From contig NZ_JAATJJ010000001.1 of NCBI RefSeq assembly GCF_011927795.1, positions 2,233,062 through 2,297,061 on the forward strand: a stretch of DNA of 64,000 nt, read 5' to 3'. Numbering within the stretch: the stretch's first letter is position 1; each line of letters opens with the position of its first letter. This document shows, one piece after another, positions 44,805 to 54,415 of this stretch. Source of the DNA: Saonia flava (lineage in GTDB: Bacteria; Bacteroidota; Bacteroidia; Flavobacteriales; Flavobacteriaceae). The notes below the pieces were generated by a model. The model did no database searches. It saw only the letters and a program-made list of their open reading frames with translations, and was not told the DNA's origin. The position numbers and the translations under genes are program-made.

Positions 44805-45344
44805 ATGAACGAAGCTAGAGCAGCCATACGTTATGCCAAAGCAACTTTGAACCTTGCAGTTGATAAAAAAGCTGCGGATGCCATAGATGTAGATATGCGT
44901 ACTATTTCTAGTACCATAACAGATAATACTGAGTTACAGAATTTTCTCGACAGTCCGGTGACTAAGGGAGAAGTAAAAAAGAATGCCTTAAAAGAGGTAT
45001 TTAAGGGAAGTCATGAAATTACTAAAGGATTAATTGATACCCTTACAGATAACAAACGTATTACTTTGTTAAAGGATGTTGCCTTAAAATATATAATTCT
45101 TCATGAGCAGTTAAAAGGGAAAGACATTGCCTATGTAACAACGGCAGTTCCTTTAACAGCGGATTTAGAAAAGAAAATATTGGCCCAAGTGGTTAAGCTT
45201 ACAGGAAACAATGTTACAATTGAAAATAAGGTTGATGAAAGCATTGTTGGTGGTTTTGTATTGCGTGTAGGAGATTTGCAATATGATGCTAGTGTAGCAA
45301 ATAAATTAAACGGATTAAAACGAGAATTTACAAATAGTCTATAA
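44805..45344 (+). CDS. atpH: F0F1 ATP synthase subunit delta
   Basis: A 179-residue OSCP/delta subunit linking the b stalk to alpha. The N-terminal helical bundle starts [15 protein letters not shown], and the C-terminal domain has [24 protein letters not shown], the family hallmark. It sits 6 bp after atpF and 2 bp before atpA. Confidence 0.95.
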   Translation: MNEARAAIRYAKATLNLAVDKKAADAIDVDMRTISSTITDNTELQNFLDSPVTKGEVKKNALKEVFKGSHEITKGLIDTLTDNKRITLLKDVALKYIILHEQLKGKDIAYVTTAVPLTADLEKKILAQVVKLTGNNVTIENKVDESIVGGFVLRVGDLQYDASVANKLNGLKREFTNSL

Positions 45345-45346
45345 AG

Positions 45347-46924
45347 ATGGCAGGAGTAAAAGCAGCTGAGGTATCAGCAATATTAAAACAACAATTATCC
45401 GGATTCGAAGCTAAAGCTTCTTTGGATGAAGTAGGAACGGTTTTACAAATTGGTGATGGTATCGCTAGAGTATACGGTTTGTCCAATGTTGGGTACGGAG
45501 AATTGGTAGAGTTCGAAGGAGGCTTACAGGGAATAGTACTAAACTTGGAAGAAGACAACGTAGGTGTGGTATTATTAAGCCCTTCTAGAGATGTTAAAGA
45601 AGGCTCAACTGTAAAGAGAACACAAACTATTGCATCCATTAAAGTGGGTGAAGGTATTGTTGGACGTGTTGTAAACACTCTAGGAGAACCTATCGATGGA
45701 AAAGGAGCTATTTCTGGTGATTTGTTCGAAATGCCCTTGGAGCGTAAAGCGCCAGGTGTTATCTATCGGGAACCGGTAACTGAGCCACTTCAAACAGGTA
45801 TTAAGGCAATTGATGCCATGATACCAGTAGGAAGAGGGCAACGTGAGTTGGTTATTGGTGACCGTCAGACAGGTAAGACTACTGTTTGTATTGATACCAT
45901 ATTAAATCAAAAGGAATTTTACGATGCGGGAGTTCCTGTATACTGTATATATGTTGCTATTGGTCAAAAAGCATCTACGGTTGCTGCCATTGCGCAAACA
46001 TTAGAGGACAAAGGAGCATTGGCTTATACAACTATTGTTGCGGCTAACGCATCCGACCCTGCTGCAATGCAGGTGTATGCTCCATTTGCCGGTGCTGCAA
46101 TTGGTGAGTACTTTAGAGATACTGGTAGACCAGCATTAATTATTTATGATGATTTATCTAAGCAAGCTGTTGCATATCGTGAGGTTTCTTTATTGTTAAG
46201 AAGACCACCGGGACGTGAGGCTTACCCTGGAGATGTTTTCTACCTTCACTCTAGATTATTGGAGCGTTCGGCAAAAGTTATTGCGGATGATGGTATTGCT
46301 AAAAACATGAATGACCTTCCAGACTCATTAAAACCAATCGTAAAAGGTGGAGGTTCTTTAACGGCCTTGCCAATTATTGAGACCCAGGCAGGAGATGTAT
46401 CGGCCTATATTCCAACCAACGTAATTTCTATTACTGATGGTCAAATTTTCTTGGAGCAAGATTTGTTCAACCAAGGGGTTCGTCCTGCGATTAACGTAGG
46501 TATATCAGTATCTCGTGTGGGAGGTTCTGCTCAGATTAAATCCATGAAAAAAGTGGCAGGTACATTAAAACTTGATCAGGCACAATTCCGTGAATTGGAA
46601 GCATTTGCCAAGTTTGGTTCTGATTTGGATGCTGCAACCTTAAATGTGATTGAAAAAGGACGTCGCAACGTTGAAATATTAAAACAAGCACAAAACGACC
46701 CTTATACAGTAGAAGATCAAGTAGCAATTATTTATGCAGGGTCTAAGAACTTGTTAAAAGATGTTCCTGTTGATAAGGTAAAAGAATTTGAAACTGATTT
46801 TATAGAATTCTTAAACGCCAAGCATAGGGGAGTTTTAGACACCTTAAAAGCCGGTAAGCTTACTGATGAGGTTACGGACACCTTAACATCAGTTTGTAAG
46901 GAAATGTCTGAGAAGTATAATTAA
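45347..46924 (+). CDS. atpA: F0F1 ATP synthase subunit alpha
   Basis: The 525-residue regulatory nucleotide-binding subunit of the F1 hexamer. It has an N-terminal beta-barrel, the P-loop GDRQTGKT at 171-178, [45 protein letters not shown] and a C-terminal helical domain, with the [17 protein letters not shown] signature. It is complete and strongly conserved. The catalytic beta and epsilon genes (atpD, atpC) are not downstream, as usual in Bacteroidota, where they form a separate operon. Confidence 0.98.
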   Translation: MAGVKAAEVSAILKQQLSGFEAKASLDEVGTVLQIGDGIARVYGLSNVGYGELVEFEGGLQGIVLNLEEDNVGVVLLSPSRDVKEGSTVKRTQTIASIKVGEGIVGRVVNTLGEPIDGKGAISGDLFEMPLERKAPGVIYREPVTEPLQTGIKAIDAMIPVGRGQRELVIGDRQTGKTTVCIDTILNQKEFYDAGVPVYCIYVAIGQKASTVAAIAQTLEDKGALAYTTIVAANASDPAAMQVYAPFAGAAIGEYFRDTGRPALIIYDDLSKQAVAYREVSLLLRRPPGREAYPGDVFYLHSRLLERSAKVIADDGIAKNMNDLPDSLKPIVKGGGSLTALPIIETQAGDVSAYIPTNVISITDGQIFLEQDLFNQGVRPAINVGISVSRVGGSAQIKSMKKVAGTLKLDQAQFRELEAFAKFGSDLDAATLNVIEKGRRNVEILKQAQNDPYTVEDQVAIIYAGSKNLLKDVPVDKVKEFETDFIEFLNAKHRGVLDTLKAGKLTDEVTDTLTSVCKEMSEKYN

Positions 46925-46974
46925 TCCAATTTTAATCAAGTTCTTTCTTTTAGAAAGGATTTAGAATAGGAAAG

Positions 46975-47832
46975 ATGGCAAACTTAAAAGAAATACGTAA
47001 TAGAATAGCATCGGTTTCATCAACCATGCAGATTACCAGTGCCATGAAAATGGTATCGGCTGCTAAATTGAAGAAGGCTCAAGATGCTATTACCGCTATG
47101 AGACCATATTCGGATAAACTAACTGAACTTTTACAAAGTTTAAGTGGGAGTTTAACTGAAGGAGGAAGCAAATTTGCTGATAATAGAGAAGTGGAAAAAG
47201 TGTTGGTGGTAGCCATTACCTCAAATCGAGGTTTGTGTGGTGCTTTTAATACGAATATCTTAAAGCAGAGTCATATATTGGGTAAGAATACCTATGCAGG
47301 CAAGCAGGTAGATTTTGTTGCGATAGGGAAAAAGGCCAATGATAGTTTAGGCAAGAATTTTAATGTAATAGCCAATCATAGTGGTGTATTTGATGATTTA
47401 ACATTTGATAATATAGCAGAAATTGCCGAAAATTTAATGAAGCAATTTACTACTGGCGAATATGATAAAATTGAATTGGTTTATAATAAATTTAAAAATG
47501 CCGCCACTCAAATCATTATGACGGAGCAGTTTTTGCCTATTGTTCCTTTAGAAGGAGATGCCAATTCTAATGCTGATTATATTTTTGAACCTTCTAAGGT
47601 AGAAATAGTGGAGCAATTGATTCCTAAGTCCCTAAAAACACAATTGTACAAGGCGGTGCGTGATTCTTTTGCCAGTGAGCACGGTGCACGAATGACGGCA
47701 ATGCACAAGGCAACTGATAATGCAACGGAACTTAGAGACCAGTTGAAATTAACGTACAATAAAGCAAGACAAGCGGCGATTACCAATGAAATCCTTGAGA
47801 TTGTTGGCGGAGCGGAAGCTTTAAATAACTAA
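46975..47832 (+). CDS. atpG: F0F1 ATP synthase subunit gamma
   Basis: The 285-residue central shaft. Typical N-terminal helix (LKEIRNRIASVSSTMQITSAMKMVSAAKL, split), the TSNRGLCGAFN motif near 84-94, and the C-terminal coiled-coil ARMTAMHKATDNATELRDQL ending EIVGGAEALNN. It closes the operon and is followed by a strong terminator. Confidence 0.98.
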   Translation: MANLKEIRNRIASVSSTMQITSAMKMVSAAKLKKAQDAITAMRPYSDKLTELLQSLSGSLTEGGSKFADNREVEKVLVVAITSNRGLCGAFNTNILKQSHILGKNTYAGKQVDFVAIGKKANDSLGKNFNVIANHSGVFDDLTFDNIAEIAENLMKQFTTGEYDKIELVYNKFKNAATQIIMTEQFLPIVPLEGDANSNADYIFEPSKVEIVEQLIPKSLKTQLYKAVRDSFASEHGARMTAMHKATDNATELRDQLKLTYNKARQAAITNEILEIVGGAEALNN

Positions 47833-47873
47833 TCAACTTTGTTTCCTGCTGAAACAGGAATTTAGATAAGTAG

Positions 47874-47900
47874 AAACCTCACATTATTGTGAGGTTTTTT
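47874..47900 (+). terminator. Rho-independent terminator of the ATP synthase operon
   Basis: 9-bp perfect arms AAACCTCAC / GTGAGGTTT (47874-47882, 47889-47897), a 6-nt loop and an uninterrupted T run, 41 bp after the atpG stop. A second small hairpin (TTCCTG/CAGGAA, about 47843-47860) lies between. Confidence 0.88.
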
Positions 47901-47916
47901 ATTTTTTAAAATAATA

Positions 47917-47941
47917 TGTAACATTTTGGAAAAATTGTATC
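47917..47941 (+). promoter_or_regulatory. Possible ECF-type promoter ahead of the hydrolase-sigma operon
   Basis: TGTAACA at 47917-47923 and GTATC at 47937-47941 with a 13-bp spacer have the bipartite shape of ECF-dependent promoters. The downstream operon encodes an ECF sigma factor, so autoregulation would be natural. No TAnnTTTG element is present here. Weak evidence. Confidence 0.25.
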
Positions 47942-47974
47942 AAAAGGGAAAATAAGCTAAAAATCAATTCTCTT

Positions 47975-48820
47975 ATGAAAACAATTAAAACTAGATTAAT
48001 CGTATTATTTACAATCTTTTCTTTATCGGTATCAGCTCAAAACAAAGCTTTTGAGGTAGAGGTAGTAGGAAAAGGTCAGCCCATTCTTTTCTTCCCAGGA
48101 TTTACATGTACTGGTGAGGTTTGGGAAGATACGGTAGCCGAACTTTCCAAAACAAATGAGTGCCATGTATTTACTTTCGCAGGTTTTGGGAATGTTGCAC
48201 CAATTGAAAAGCCATGGTTGCCAAAAATAAAAAACGCCGTAGAGGAATATATCAAAGAAAACAATTTAATAAGACCAATTGTTGTTGGTCACAGTCTTGG
48301 TGGAGCTTTAGGTCTTTGGATGGCATCTGAAGAAATAGTTGTGCTAGACAATCTTATTGTTGTTGATGCCCTGCCGTCAACAGGAGCTTTAATTATGCCT
48401 AATTTCAATAGTGATTATATGATATATGATAGCCCATATAACAAACAAACTCTAGCTATGAGTGATGAGGATTTTGAGGCCATGGCTAGCCAAATGGCGC
48501 AAGGGATGACAATGAATATTGAGAAAAAAGATTTAATTAAAAATTGGATGATACAGGCAGATAGGGAAACTTATGTGTATGGGTATACAGATTTGCTTAA
48601 GTTGGACTTACGAAAAGATATTTCAAATATTAAAATTCCCGTAACAGTATTGGGGGCAACACAGCCTTATGGAAAAGAAGCTGCACAAAAAAACTACAAA
48701 GAACAGTATAAAAACTTGGAATCCTACAACCTGATTTTTGCAGAAGGGGCTGCCCATTTTATTATGTTTGATAATCCAGAATGGTTTGTAGATCAGTTAA
48801 AGGCCCAATTTAAGCAATGA
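47975..48820 (+). CDS. Exported alpha/beta hydrolase
   Basis: A 281-residue serine hydrolase. A signal peptide ends near SVSAQ (about residue 22). The nucleophile elbow is GHSLGG (S107), the oxyanion-side loop is PGFTCTGEVW, and the catalytic histidine is in AAHFIMFDNPEW near the C terminus. The substrate is unknown; family members are esterases or lactonases. Its last codons overlap the ECF sigma gene by 4 bp, so the enzyme and the regulator are co-expressed, which is unusual for a simple housekeeping esterase. Confidence 0.88.
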   Translation: MKTIKTRLIVLFTIFSLSVSAQNKAFEVEVVGKGQPILFFPGFTCTGEVWEDTVAELSKTNECHVFTFAGFGNVAPIEKPWLPKIKNAVEEYIKENNLIRPIVVGHSLGGALGLWMASEEIVVLDNLIVVDALPSTGALIMPNFNSDYMIYDSPYNKQTLAMSDEDFEAMASQMAQGMTMNIEKKDLIKNWMIQADRETYVYGYTDLLKLDLRKDISNIKIPVTVLGATQPYGKEAAQKNYKEQYKNLESYNLIFAEGAAHFIMFDNPEWFVDQLKAQFKQ

Positions 48821-49311
48821 AAGAAGATATCAATTTTGAGCGACTTTATTATGAGAACTACAATATAGTAGTCCGTATATGCTTGGGGTATTTAAAAGGA
48901 AATGAATCCTTGGCTCAAGATTTGGCCCAAGAGGTATTTGTAAAGGTTTGGGAAAGCTTAGGGGGCTTTAAAGGAAATAGTAAACTCTCTACATGGATTT
49001 ATAGAATTACGGTAAACACATGCCTTCTAGAACTTAGGAAAAAGAAATACACATCAGATAAAAACATAGAAGACATTGCCGAAATAAATAATACCGAGGT
49101 TGATGCTAGAAAGGAAAATCAATTAAAAAAATTGCATGGTTGTATACAGCATCTTTCAGTAGAAAAAAAAGCACTTATACTTTTAGAGATGGAAGATGTG
49201 CCACAAAAGGAAATAGCCGATATTCTTGGGCTTTCCCATGAAGTGGTCAGGACTAGAATTCACAGAATAAAAAATAATCTTAAAAAATGTATTCTCAATG
49301 GAAATATTTGA
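48817..49311 (+). CDS. ECF-type sigma-70 family RNA polymerase sigma factor (first)
   Basis: A 164-residue ECF sigma. Region 2 includes CLGYLKGNESLAQDLAQEVFVKVWESLGGFKGNSKLSTWIYRITVNTCL (about 21-68 in pieces), and region 4 is a helix-turn-helix QKEIADILGLSHEVVRTRIHRIKNNLKK (about 129-157). It starts within the hydrolase gene and ends overlapping the next membrane-protein gene by 14 bp. The downstream multi-helix protein may act as its anti-sigma partner, although it lacks a recognisable zinc anti-sigma motif. Confidence 0.95.
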   Translation: MKEDINFERLYYENYNIVVRICLGYLKGNESLAQDLAQEVFVKVWESLGGFKGNSKLSTWIYRITVNTCLLELRKKKYTSDKNIEDIAEINNTEVDARKENQLKKLHGCIQHLSVEKKALILLEMEDVPQKEIADILGLSHEVVRTRIHRIKNNLKKCILNGNI

Positions 49312-49855
49312 AAATTTAAAAAACGACTGGCAAAATCAATCACATCAAATTCCTTCAGATAAAGAGTTTAAAATGGTGAAGAACAAAATTAAAGCTGTAA
49401 AAAGCAAACAACGAATCATGAATGTAATTTTATTGGCAACAGTTTCAATACTTGTTTTCTTTTTCTTTTATGTGTCAGCTTATACGCAAAGTAGAATGAT
49501 ATGGGGCTTGACCTTAATGATAGTGCCGCTTTTGGTTAGAGTAACTATAGAGTTATTTAGTATTAGAAAGCTTAATAAAGTTAATAGAGGTATTGCTTCC
49601 AAAGCTTTTAAAGATATACTTAGGAAATATTATAAGTTGAGGAAGCAAATTCATTTTGTAGTTACACCAATTTTAGTTGGCTTATATATTTATGGGTTTA
49701 CGATGCTTTTGCCGTTTTTTAAGAAAGAACTGTCTACAGGATTTTATAATTATATTGTTGTTTCATCTGTTGTAATATTAATAGTTTTGTCAATTTTTAT
49801 CATCAAAGAAATTAGAAAAGAACTTCTGTTTTTGAGTGAAATCAAATTAAATTAA
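49298..49855 (+). CDS. Four-helix membrane protein, possible partner of the ECF sigma factor
   Basis: A 185-residue protein of no family I recognise. A soluble, charged N terminus of about 40 residues (NDWQNQSHQIPSDKEFKMVKN) precedes four predicted membrane helices (about 42-60, 66-85, 118-138, 148-168), and it ends in a short cytoplasmic tail. The N-terminal segment resembles the short cytoplasmic arm of membrane anti-sigma factors in Bacteroidota. Combined with the 14-bp overlap with the sigma gene, this makes an anti-sigma or sensor role plausible but unproven. Confidence 0.6.
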   Translation: MEIFENLKNDWQNQSHQIPSDKEFKMVKNKIKAVKSKQRIMNVILLATVSILVFFFFYVSAYTQSRMIWGLTLMIVPLLVRVTIELFSIRKLNKVNRGIASKAFKDILRKYYKLRKQIHFVVTPILVGLYIYGFTMLLPFFKKELSTGFYNYIVVSSVVILIVLSIFIIKEIRKELLFLSEIKLN

Positions 49856-49874
49856 AACTATTTAATTTTGGCAC

Positions 49875-49882
49875 TACTTTTG
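49875..49882 (+). promoter_or_regulatory. -7 promoter element of the lipoprotein gene at 49918
   Basis: TACTTTTG matches TAnnTTTG and lies 35 nt upstream of the ATG, separating this gene from the sigma operon. Confidence 0.5.
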
Positions 49883-49917
49883 GTTTTATATCTTTATAGC
49901 ATCAATTATTTGTAAAA

Positions 49918-50415
49918 ATGAAAAACTTAATATATTCAGGAATAATATTGACTTTACTTTTTTCAGGCTGTTCTTCTCAAAAAATTCTACAAACAGAAGC
50001 CCCTTTTGTTTTAGGAAATGTTACTGCTCAAAAATGGGTTGGCGGAATGGAACAAACTGGAACTGGGTATGAGTTGAAGATTCCGATACCAGAAATACTC
50101 AAGGATAATGTAGTACTGGAAGAAGTTTTTTTTAGAGGGAGAATTGCTGAGATTACCATGGAAAACAAGCAGGTGGCAATGGCAAAATATACCAGTTCCA
50201 AGCCAGATATCATAATGCATGCTGATCCTAAGGAAGAAGTTGGAAACCAACCTCCATCCATGGACAAGAAAAGTAAAAAAAAGTTTCCGTTTGAGCTCAC
50301 TTCCAGTGAAGCTGTTCTAAGCTACAATGAAGATGGAAAAACTAAATACTTTAAAATTAAAAAAGTCAAAGAATTGGCCCCTAAAATATTTCCTGCTGCA
50401 AAACCAAGGGACTAA
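49918..50415 (+). CDS. Hypothetical lipoprotein
   Basis: A 165-residue protein with a clear lipoprotein signal (GIILTLLFSGCSSQ, lipid-modified cysteine at 19). The mature part has predicted strands and a central lysine-rich, flexible loop (PPSMDKKSKKKFPF). I do not recognise a family or function. It is transcribed from its own -7 element and followed 49 bp later by the flippase gene. Confidence 0.75.
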   Translation: MKNLIYSGIILTLLFSGCSSQKILQTEAPFVLGNVTAQKWVGGMEQTGTGYELKIPIPEILKDNVVLEEVFFRGRIAEITMENKQVAMAKYTSSKPDIIMHADPKEEVGNQPPSMDKKSKKKFPFELTSSEAVLSYNEDGKTKYFKIKKVKELAPKIFPAAKPRD

Positions 50416-50464
50416 CTTTGTCCACAGGGTTTAAATAACTACTTTTAAGCTCTATTTTGTAGCA

Positions 50465-51931
50465 TTGAGCCCATTAAAAAAACTTTTTAAGCAAACTTTT
50501 ATTTATGGTTTGGCAACTGTCTTGCCAAAAATGCTCTCATTTTTGCTTCTGCCTTTATATACGGGTATTTTGGAAACTGCGGGTTATGGTGAAATATCTG
50601 TAATTTTTGCATGGTTTGCAATTTTTAACGTAATTCTTGCCTATGGCATGGAAACCTCTTTTTTTAGGTTTTACAATGGATCCAGAGATAAACACAAAGT
50701 AACCTCCACAGCTTTAATATCAATTTTGGCAACTACTCTTATTTTCTTGGTTTTGGCACTTTTGCTACAAAGCACAATTGCCAACATCACCAAAATTGAT
50801 GCAATGTACATTAAGTATGCTATATATATTATTGCACTAGATGCCTTGGTTGTTGTTCCTTTTGCTTGGCTAAGGGCAAGAGAAAAGCCAATGCGCTATT
50901 CCTTGGTTAAAATTTTGAATGTGGTCATTAATTTGGGTTTGAATGTCTTTTTCCTTTTGATTCTTCCAAAAATTATGGCCAACAATCCTGATTCAGTTTT
51001 AAAAGGTCTGTACAAGCCCAATTTTGAGATTTCATACATCTTTATATCCAATTTAATTGCCAGCGGGATAACGCTTTTATTAATGATAAGGCTTTATTTT
51101 AGAAGGCCCTATGTGTTTGGTTTTTCCTTGTGGAAAAAAATGATGAAGTATGGATTGCCCATTTTGGTAGCTGGAATTGCATTTACTATTAATGAGGTTT
51201 TTGACCGTATTTTACTTACAGAACTTCTTCCTGAAAGTATTGCTGATAGTGAAGTGGGGAAATATTCTGCCTGTTACAAATTGGCTTTATTTATGACGCT
51301 TTTTGGCACGGCTTTTAGAATGGGAATAGAACCTTTCTTTTTTAGCCACTCTTCATCTAGTAAACCACAATTGGCCTATGCCCAAATCACCAATTATTTT
51401 GTAATTCTGGGAAGTGTTATTTTATTGGGAGTCATTGTATTTTCGGATGTGCTAAAAGTAATTTTTATCCAAAATAAAGAGTATTGGGAGGCCATGACCA
51501 TTGTTCCCATTGTGATTTTAGCGGCCTTCTTTTTAGGAATTTATCATAACCTATCGGTATGGTATAAAGTAACCGATAAAACAATCTATGGAGCTTATAT
51601 TTCATTGATTGGCGCTATATTAACGATAATAATTAATTATGCTTTAATACCCGAAATTGGTTATATGGCTTCTGCTATCGCAACTTTGTCGGCTTATGGC
51701 AGTATGATGTTTTTGTCGTATTTCTTTGGAAGAAAATATTACCCAGTTCCATATAATATGAGGAAAATATTATTTTATCTATTAGTGTCAATTCTGTTTT
51801 CTGCTTTATCCTTTTATGCATTTAATAGAAATTTGATTGTTGGTAGTATGCTGTTCTTATTGTTTTTGGGATTGGTATACAAACTGGAAAATGAAAAACT
51901 AAAAAGAATATTTATTAAAAATGAAGATTAA
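50465..51931 (+). CDS. Polysaccharide biosynthesis/flippase-like membrane protein (MOP superfamily)
   Basis: A 488-residue protein with about fourteen membrane helices, starting at TTG with [20 protein letters not shown], the standard N terminus of the RfbX/MATE-like oligosaccharide flippases. Full length for the family, unlike the shorter flippase at 19869. Followed with an 11-bp overlap by dut and then a sugar nucleotidyltransferase gene, a conserved core arrangement in Flavobacteriia. It probably flips a lipid-linked glycan or lipid intermediate, perhaps for the core envelope and not for the variable glycan. Confidence 0.88.
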   Translation: MSPLKKLFKQTFIYGLATVLPKMLSFLLLPLYTGILETAGYGEISVIFAWFAIFNVILAYGMETSFFRFYNGSRDKHKVTSTALISILATTLIFLVLALLLQSTIANITKIDAMYIKYAIYIIALDALVVVPFAWLRAREKPMRYSLVKILNVVINLGLNVFFLLILPKIMANNPDSVLKGLYKPNFEISYIFISNLIASGITLLLMIRLYFRRPYVFGFSLWKKMMKYGLPILVAGIAFTINEVFDRILLTELLPESIADSEVGKYSACYKLALFMTLFGTAFRMGIEPFFFSHSSSSKPQLAYAQITNYFVILGSVILLGVIVFSDVLKVIFIQNKEYWEAMTIVPIVILAAFFLGIYHNLSVWYKVTDKTIYGAYISLIGAILTIIINYALIPEIGYMASAIATLSAYGSMMFLSYFFGRKYYPVPYNMRKILFYLLVSILFSALSFYAFNRNLIVGSMLFLLFLGLVYKLENEKLKRIFIKNED

Positions 51932-52355
51932 AATAATAAATTGTTCCAATCATCCGTTGCCACATTATGAAACCATTGCTTCTGCTGGTATGGACCTCAG
52001 GGCTAATATTTCAGAACCTGTAACATTGGCACCTTTAGCAAGGGCCATTATTAAAACAGGTCTATTTATTGAGTTGCCAATAGGTTTTGAGGCTCAGGTA
52101 AGACCTAGAAGTGGCTTGGCGGCCAAAAAGGGAGTTACAGTTCTCAATGCCCCTGGAACCGTGGATGCTGATTATAGGGGCGAAATTGGGGTTATTCTTG
52201 TGAATCTTTCCAATGTAGAATTTGTTATCGAAGCAGGAGAACGAATTGCCCAGCTGGTCATTGCAAAACATGAAAGGGCAGAATGGATAGAAGTAGATGA
52301 ATTAACAGAAACCCAAAGAGGAGAAGGAGGCTTTGGTAGTACTGGCGTAAAATAA
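51921..52355 (+). CDS. dut: dUTP diphosphatase
   Basis: A 144-residue trimeric dUTPase converting dUTP to dUMP and pyrophosphate, which keeps uracil out of DNA and feeds dTMP synthesis. All five motifs are visible: SAGMDLRA (1), [11 protein letters not shown] (2), [13 protein letters not shown] (3), GERIAQLVI (4) and [10 protein letters not shown] (5, the flexible C-terminal arm). It overlaps the flippase gene by 11 bp. Confidence 0.97.
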   Translation: MKIKIINCSNHPLPHYETIASAGMDLRANISEPVTLAPLARAIIKTGLFIELPIGFEAQVRPRSGLAAKKGVTVLNAPGTVDADYRGEIGVILVNLSNVEFVIEAGERIAQLVIAKHERAEWIEVDELTETQRGEGGFGSTGVK

Positions 52356-52397
52356 ATTATCATTTTGGCAGAGCCGAAGATTTTGAAAAAAGAATAA

Positions 52398-53414
52398 ATG
52401 AAAATTATAGTTCCAATGGCCGGTAGAGGCTCAAGATTAAGACCACATAGTTTAACAGTTCCAAAACCTTTGATTCCTGTCGCGGGAAGGCCTATTGTTC
52501 ACCGATTGGTTAGTGATATTATCAAGGTATTAGGTGAAAAGGTGGATGAAATTGCTTTTATTTTGGGAGACCCAGCCTTTTTTGGTGATGATGTGGTGGA
52601 AAGCTTAAAGGAACTGGCTCAAAACCTGGGCGCAAAACCAAGTATTTATCGGCAATTAGACCCAAAAGGCACAGGCCACGCTATTATGTGTGCGGAGCCA
52701 TCACTTTTTGGACCGGCTGTAATTGCATATGCGGACACATTGATCAGGGCGGATTTTAATTTGGATAAAGAGGCGGATAGTGTTATTTGGACAAAACGAG
52801 TTGATAACCCAGAAGCTTATGGGGTGGTAAACCTGAATGACAAGGAAGAAATCACAGAACTGGTAGAAAAACCGGAGACTTTTGTGAGTGACCAAGCTGT
52901 TATTGGGATATATTATTTTAAGGACGTAGGGGTTTTAAAAAATGAACTTCAATATGTTTTGGACAACAACATCATCAACGGAGGGGAATATCAAATAAAT
53001 GATGGTATAAAACGCATGATGGCCTCCGGAAAAGTGTTTAAAACTGGAACCGTGGATGAATGGATGGATTGCGGAAATAAAAGGGTTACCGTAGAAACCA
53101 ATCAAAGAATGTTAGGGTTTTTGGAAAAGGATGGAGAATCGTTAATTTCAAATTCCGTACAATTGGATAATGCCAATATCATTGAGCCTTGTTTCATTGG
53201 GGAAAACGTTGTTTTAAAGAACACAACAGTTGGTCCTTATGTTTCTATTGGCAATAATACGGTAATAGAGAACTCAACCGTTAAGAATAGTATAATTCAG
53301 ACCCATAGTAAAATTAATAATGCTAATTTGGACAATGCAATGATTGGCAACCATGCAGTTTTTAATGGTAAGTTTGAAACAATAAGTATTGGTGATTATT
53401 CTGTATTGGAATAG
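52398..53414 (+). CDS. Sugar-1-phosphate nucleotidyltransferase
   Basis: A 338-residue NTP-transferase. The N-terminal Rossmann-like domain has the signature MAGRGSRLRPHSLTVPKPLIPVAG (split over residues 7-30), then GTGHAIMCA and the EKPE loop. The C-terminal left-handed beta-helix (about 245-338) shows hexapeptide-like repeats (VVLKNTTVGPYVSIGNNTVI). This looks like glucose-1-phosphate thymidylyl/uridylyl-transferase-type enzymes with a regulatory beta-helix; the exact nucleotide and sugar are not determined. It is 42 bp after dut. Confidence 0.87.
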   Translation: MKIIVPMAGRGSRLRPHSLTVPKPLIPVAGRPIVHRLVSDIIKVLGEKVDEIAFILGDPAFFGDDVVESLKELAQNLGAKPSIYRQLDPKGTGHAIMCAEPSLFGPAVIAYADTLIRADFNLDKEADSVIWTKRVDNPEAYGVVNLNDKEEITELVEKPETFVSDQAVIGIYYFKDVGVLKNELQYVLDNNIINGGEYQINDGIKRMMASGKVFKTGTVDEWMDCGNKRVTVETNQRMLGFLEKDGESLISNSVQLDNANIIEPCFIGENVVLKNTTVGPYVSIGNNTVIENSTVKNSIIQTHSKINNANLDNAMIGNHAVFNGKFETISIGDYSVLE

Positions 53415-53478
53415 TTTTTGTAATTAGTACAGAAATGTTGTTTTCTGGCGTATGCCGTATCTTGAAATCTTTGATTGA

Positions 53479-54411
53479 ATGAGAACGTATCTGCATTTCC
53501 TTTTATACTTTGCAATTGGGTGTTTAGCCCTTGGAAATTTATATGCGCAAGAGGGAGAGATAGATGTGGAGGAAAGTGCTGAAGTTTTTTTGGAAGAATA
53601 TTCGGATGAGTTTCAAGAAACTTTTTTTGAAGCTTTAAAACAAAAGGGAATTGAAAACTATGACCGGGCCATTAACCTCCTTTTAAAATGTAAAAATCTT
53701 GACCCTAATAATAAAGTGGTGGATGCGGAACTGGCAAAGGCCTATTATATGTCAAAAGAATACATTTCTGCCCAAGAATATGCCATCAACGCAGTAAATG
53801 CAGCTCCAGAAAATATTTGGTACTTAAGTACGTTGGTGGATGTAGTTCAAAGGCAGGGAACAACCATGGAAAGTGTCCATTCTCAAATTCCCTATGGTAA
53901 TATCAAATTAAAAGAGAATCTGGCCTTAATCTATTACAGGCAGAGAAAATATACAACTGCCTTGAATATACTAAAAGGTATAAAAAAATCGAGTTTTGCA
54001 GAAAATTTAACTTCCAAAATTAATGATTCAATTGCTCAAACCGCAAAAATTGCCGATCAAGAGGTTGACAGGGCTAAATTGGATGAAGAAAACGACCCTG
54101 TTGATGAACTAAAAGAGCAAATGAATGGTTTAATTGCCGAAAAGGATTTCAAGGGCTTGGAGGTGGTGAGTTTGGAGGCTATGGAGAGTTTCCCCTCCCA
54201 ACCCTATTTTTATTATGTAAATGGAGTGGCATTGAATAAAAATGGCAGTACAAAGGAGGCAATAGAGGTTTTGAAACTTGCTTTGGATTACACTTTTGAT
54301 GATGTGGATCTGACCAATAAAATATATTCGGAGCTTGCCAATGCATATAATGCCCTAGGGAACAGTTCCAAGGCAAATATTTATCTTAGTAAAATTAAAT
54401 CGGGTTTGTAG
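53479..54411 (+). CDS. Exported tetratricopeptide repeat protein
   Basis: A 310-residue protein with a signal peptide (FLLYFAIGCLALGNLYAQ) and TPR-like helix pairs around 50-120, 140-175 and 215-305. It is mostly acidic. The gene is the first of a three-gene operon with the DUF4292 lipoprotein (4-bp gap) and the EnvC-like activator (1-bp gap), a common Flavobacteriia order, so an envelope or cell-division scaffold role is a reasonable guess. The last repeat is intact. Confidence 0.85.
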   Translation: MRTYLHFLLYFAIGCLALGNLYAQEGEIDVEESAEVFLEEYSDEFQETFFEALKQKGIENYDRAINLLLKCKNLDPNNKVVDAELAKAYYMSKEYISAQEYAINAVNAAPENIWYLSTLVDVVQRQGTTMESVHSQIPYGNIKLKENLALIYYRQRKYTTALNILKGIKKSSFAENLTSKINDSIAQTAKIADQEVDRAKLDEENDPVDELKEQMNGLIAEKDFKGLEVVSLEAMESFPSQPYFYYVNGVALNKNGSTKEAIEVLKLALDYTFDDVDLTNKIYSELANAYNALGNSSKANIYLSKIKSGL

Positions 54412-54415
54412 GACT

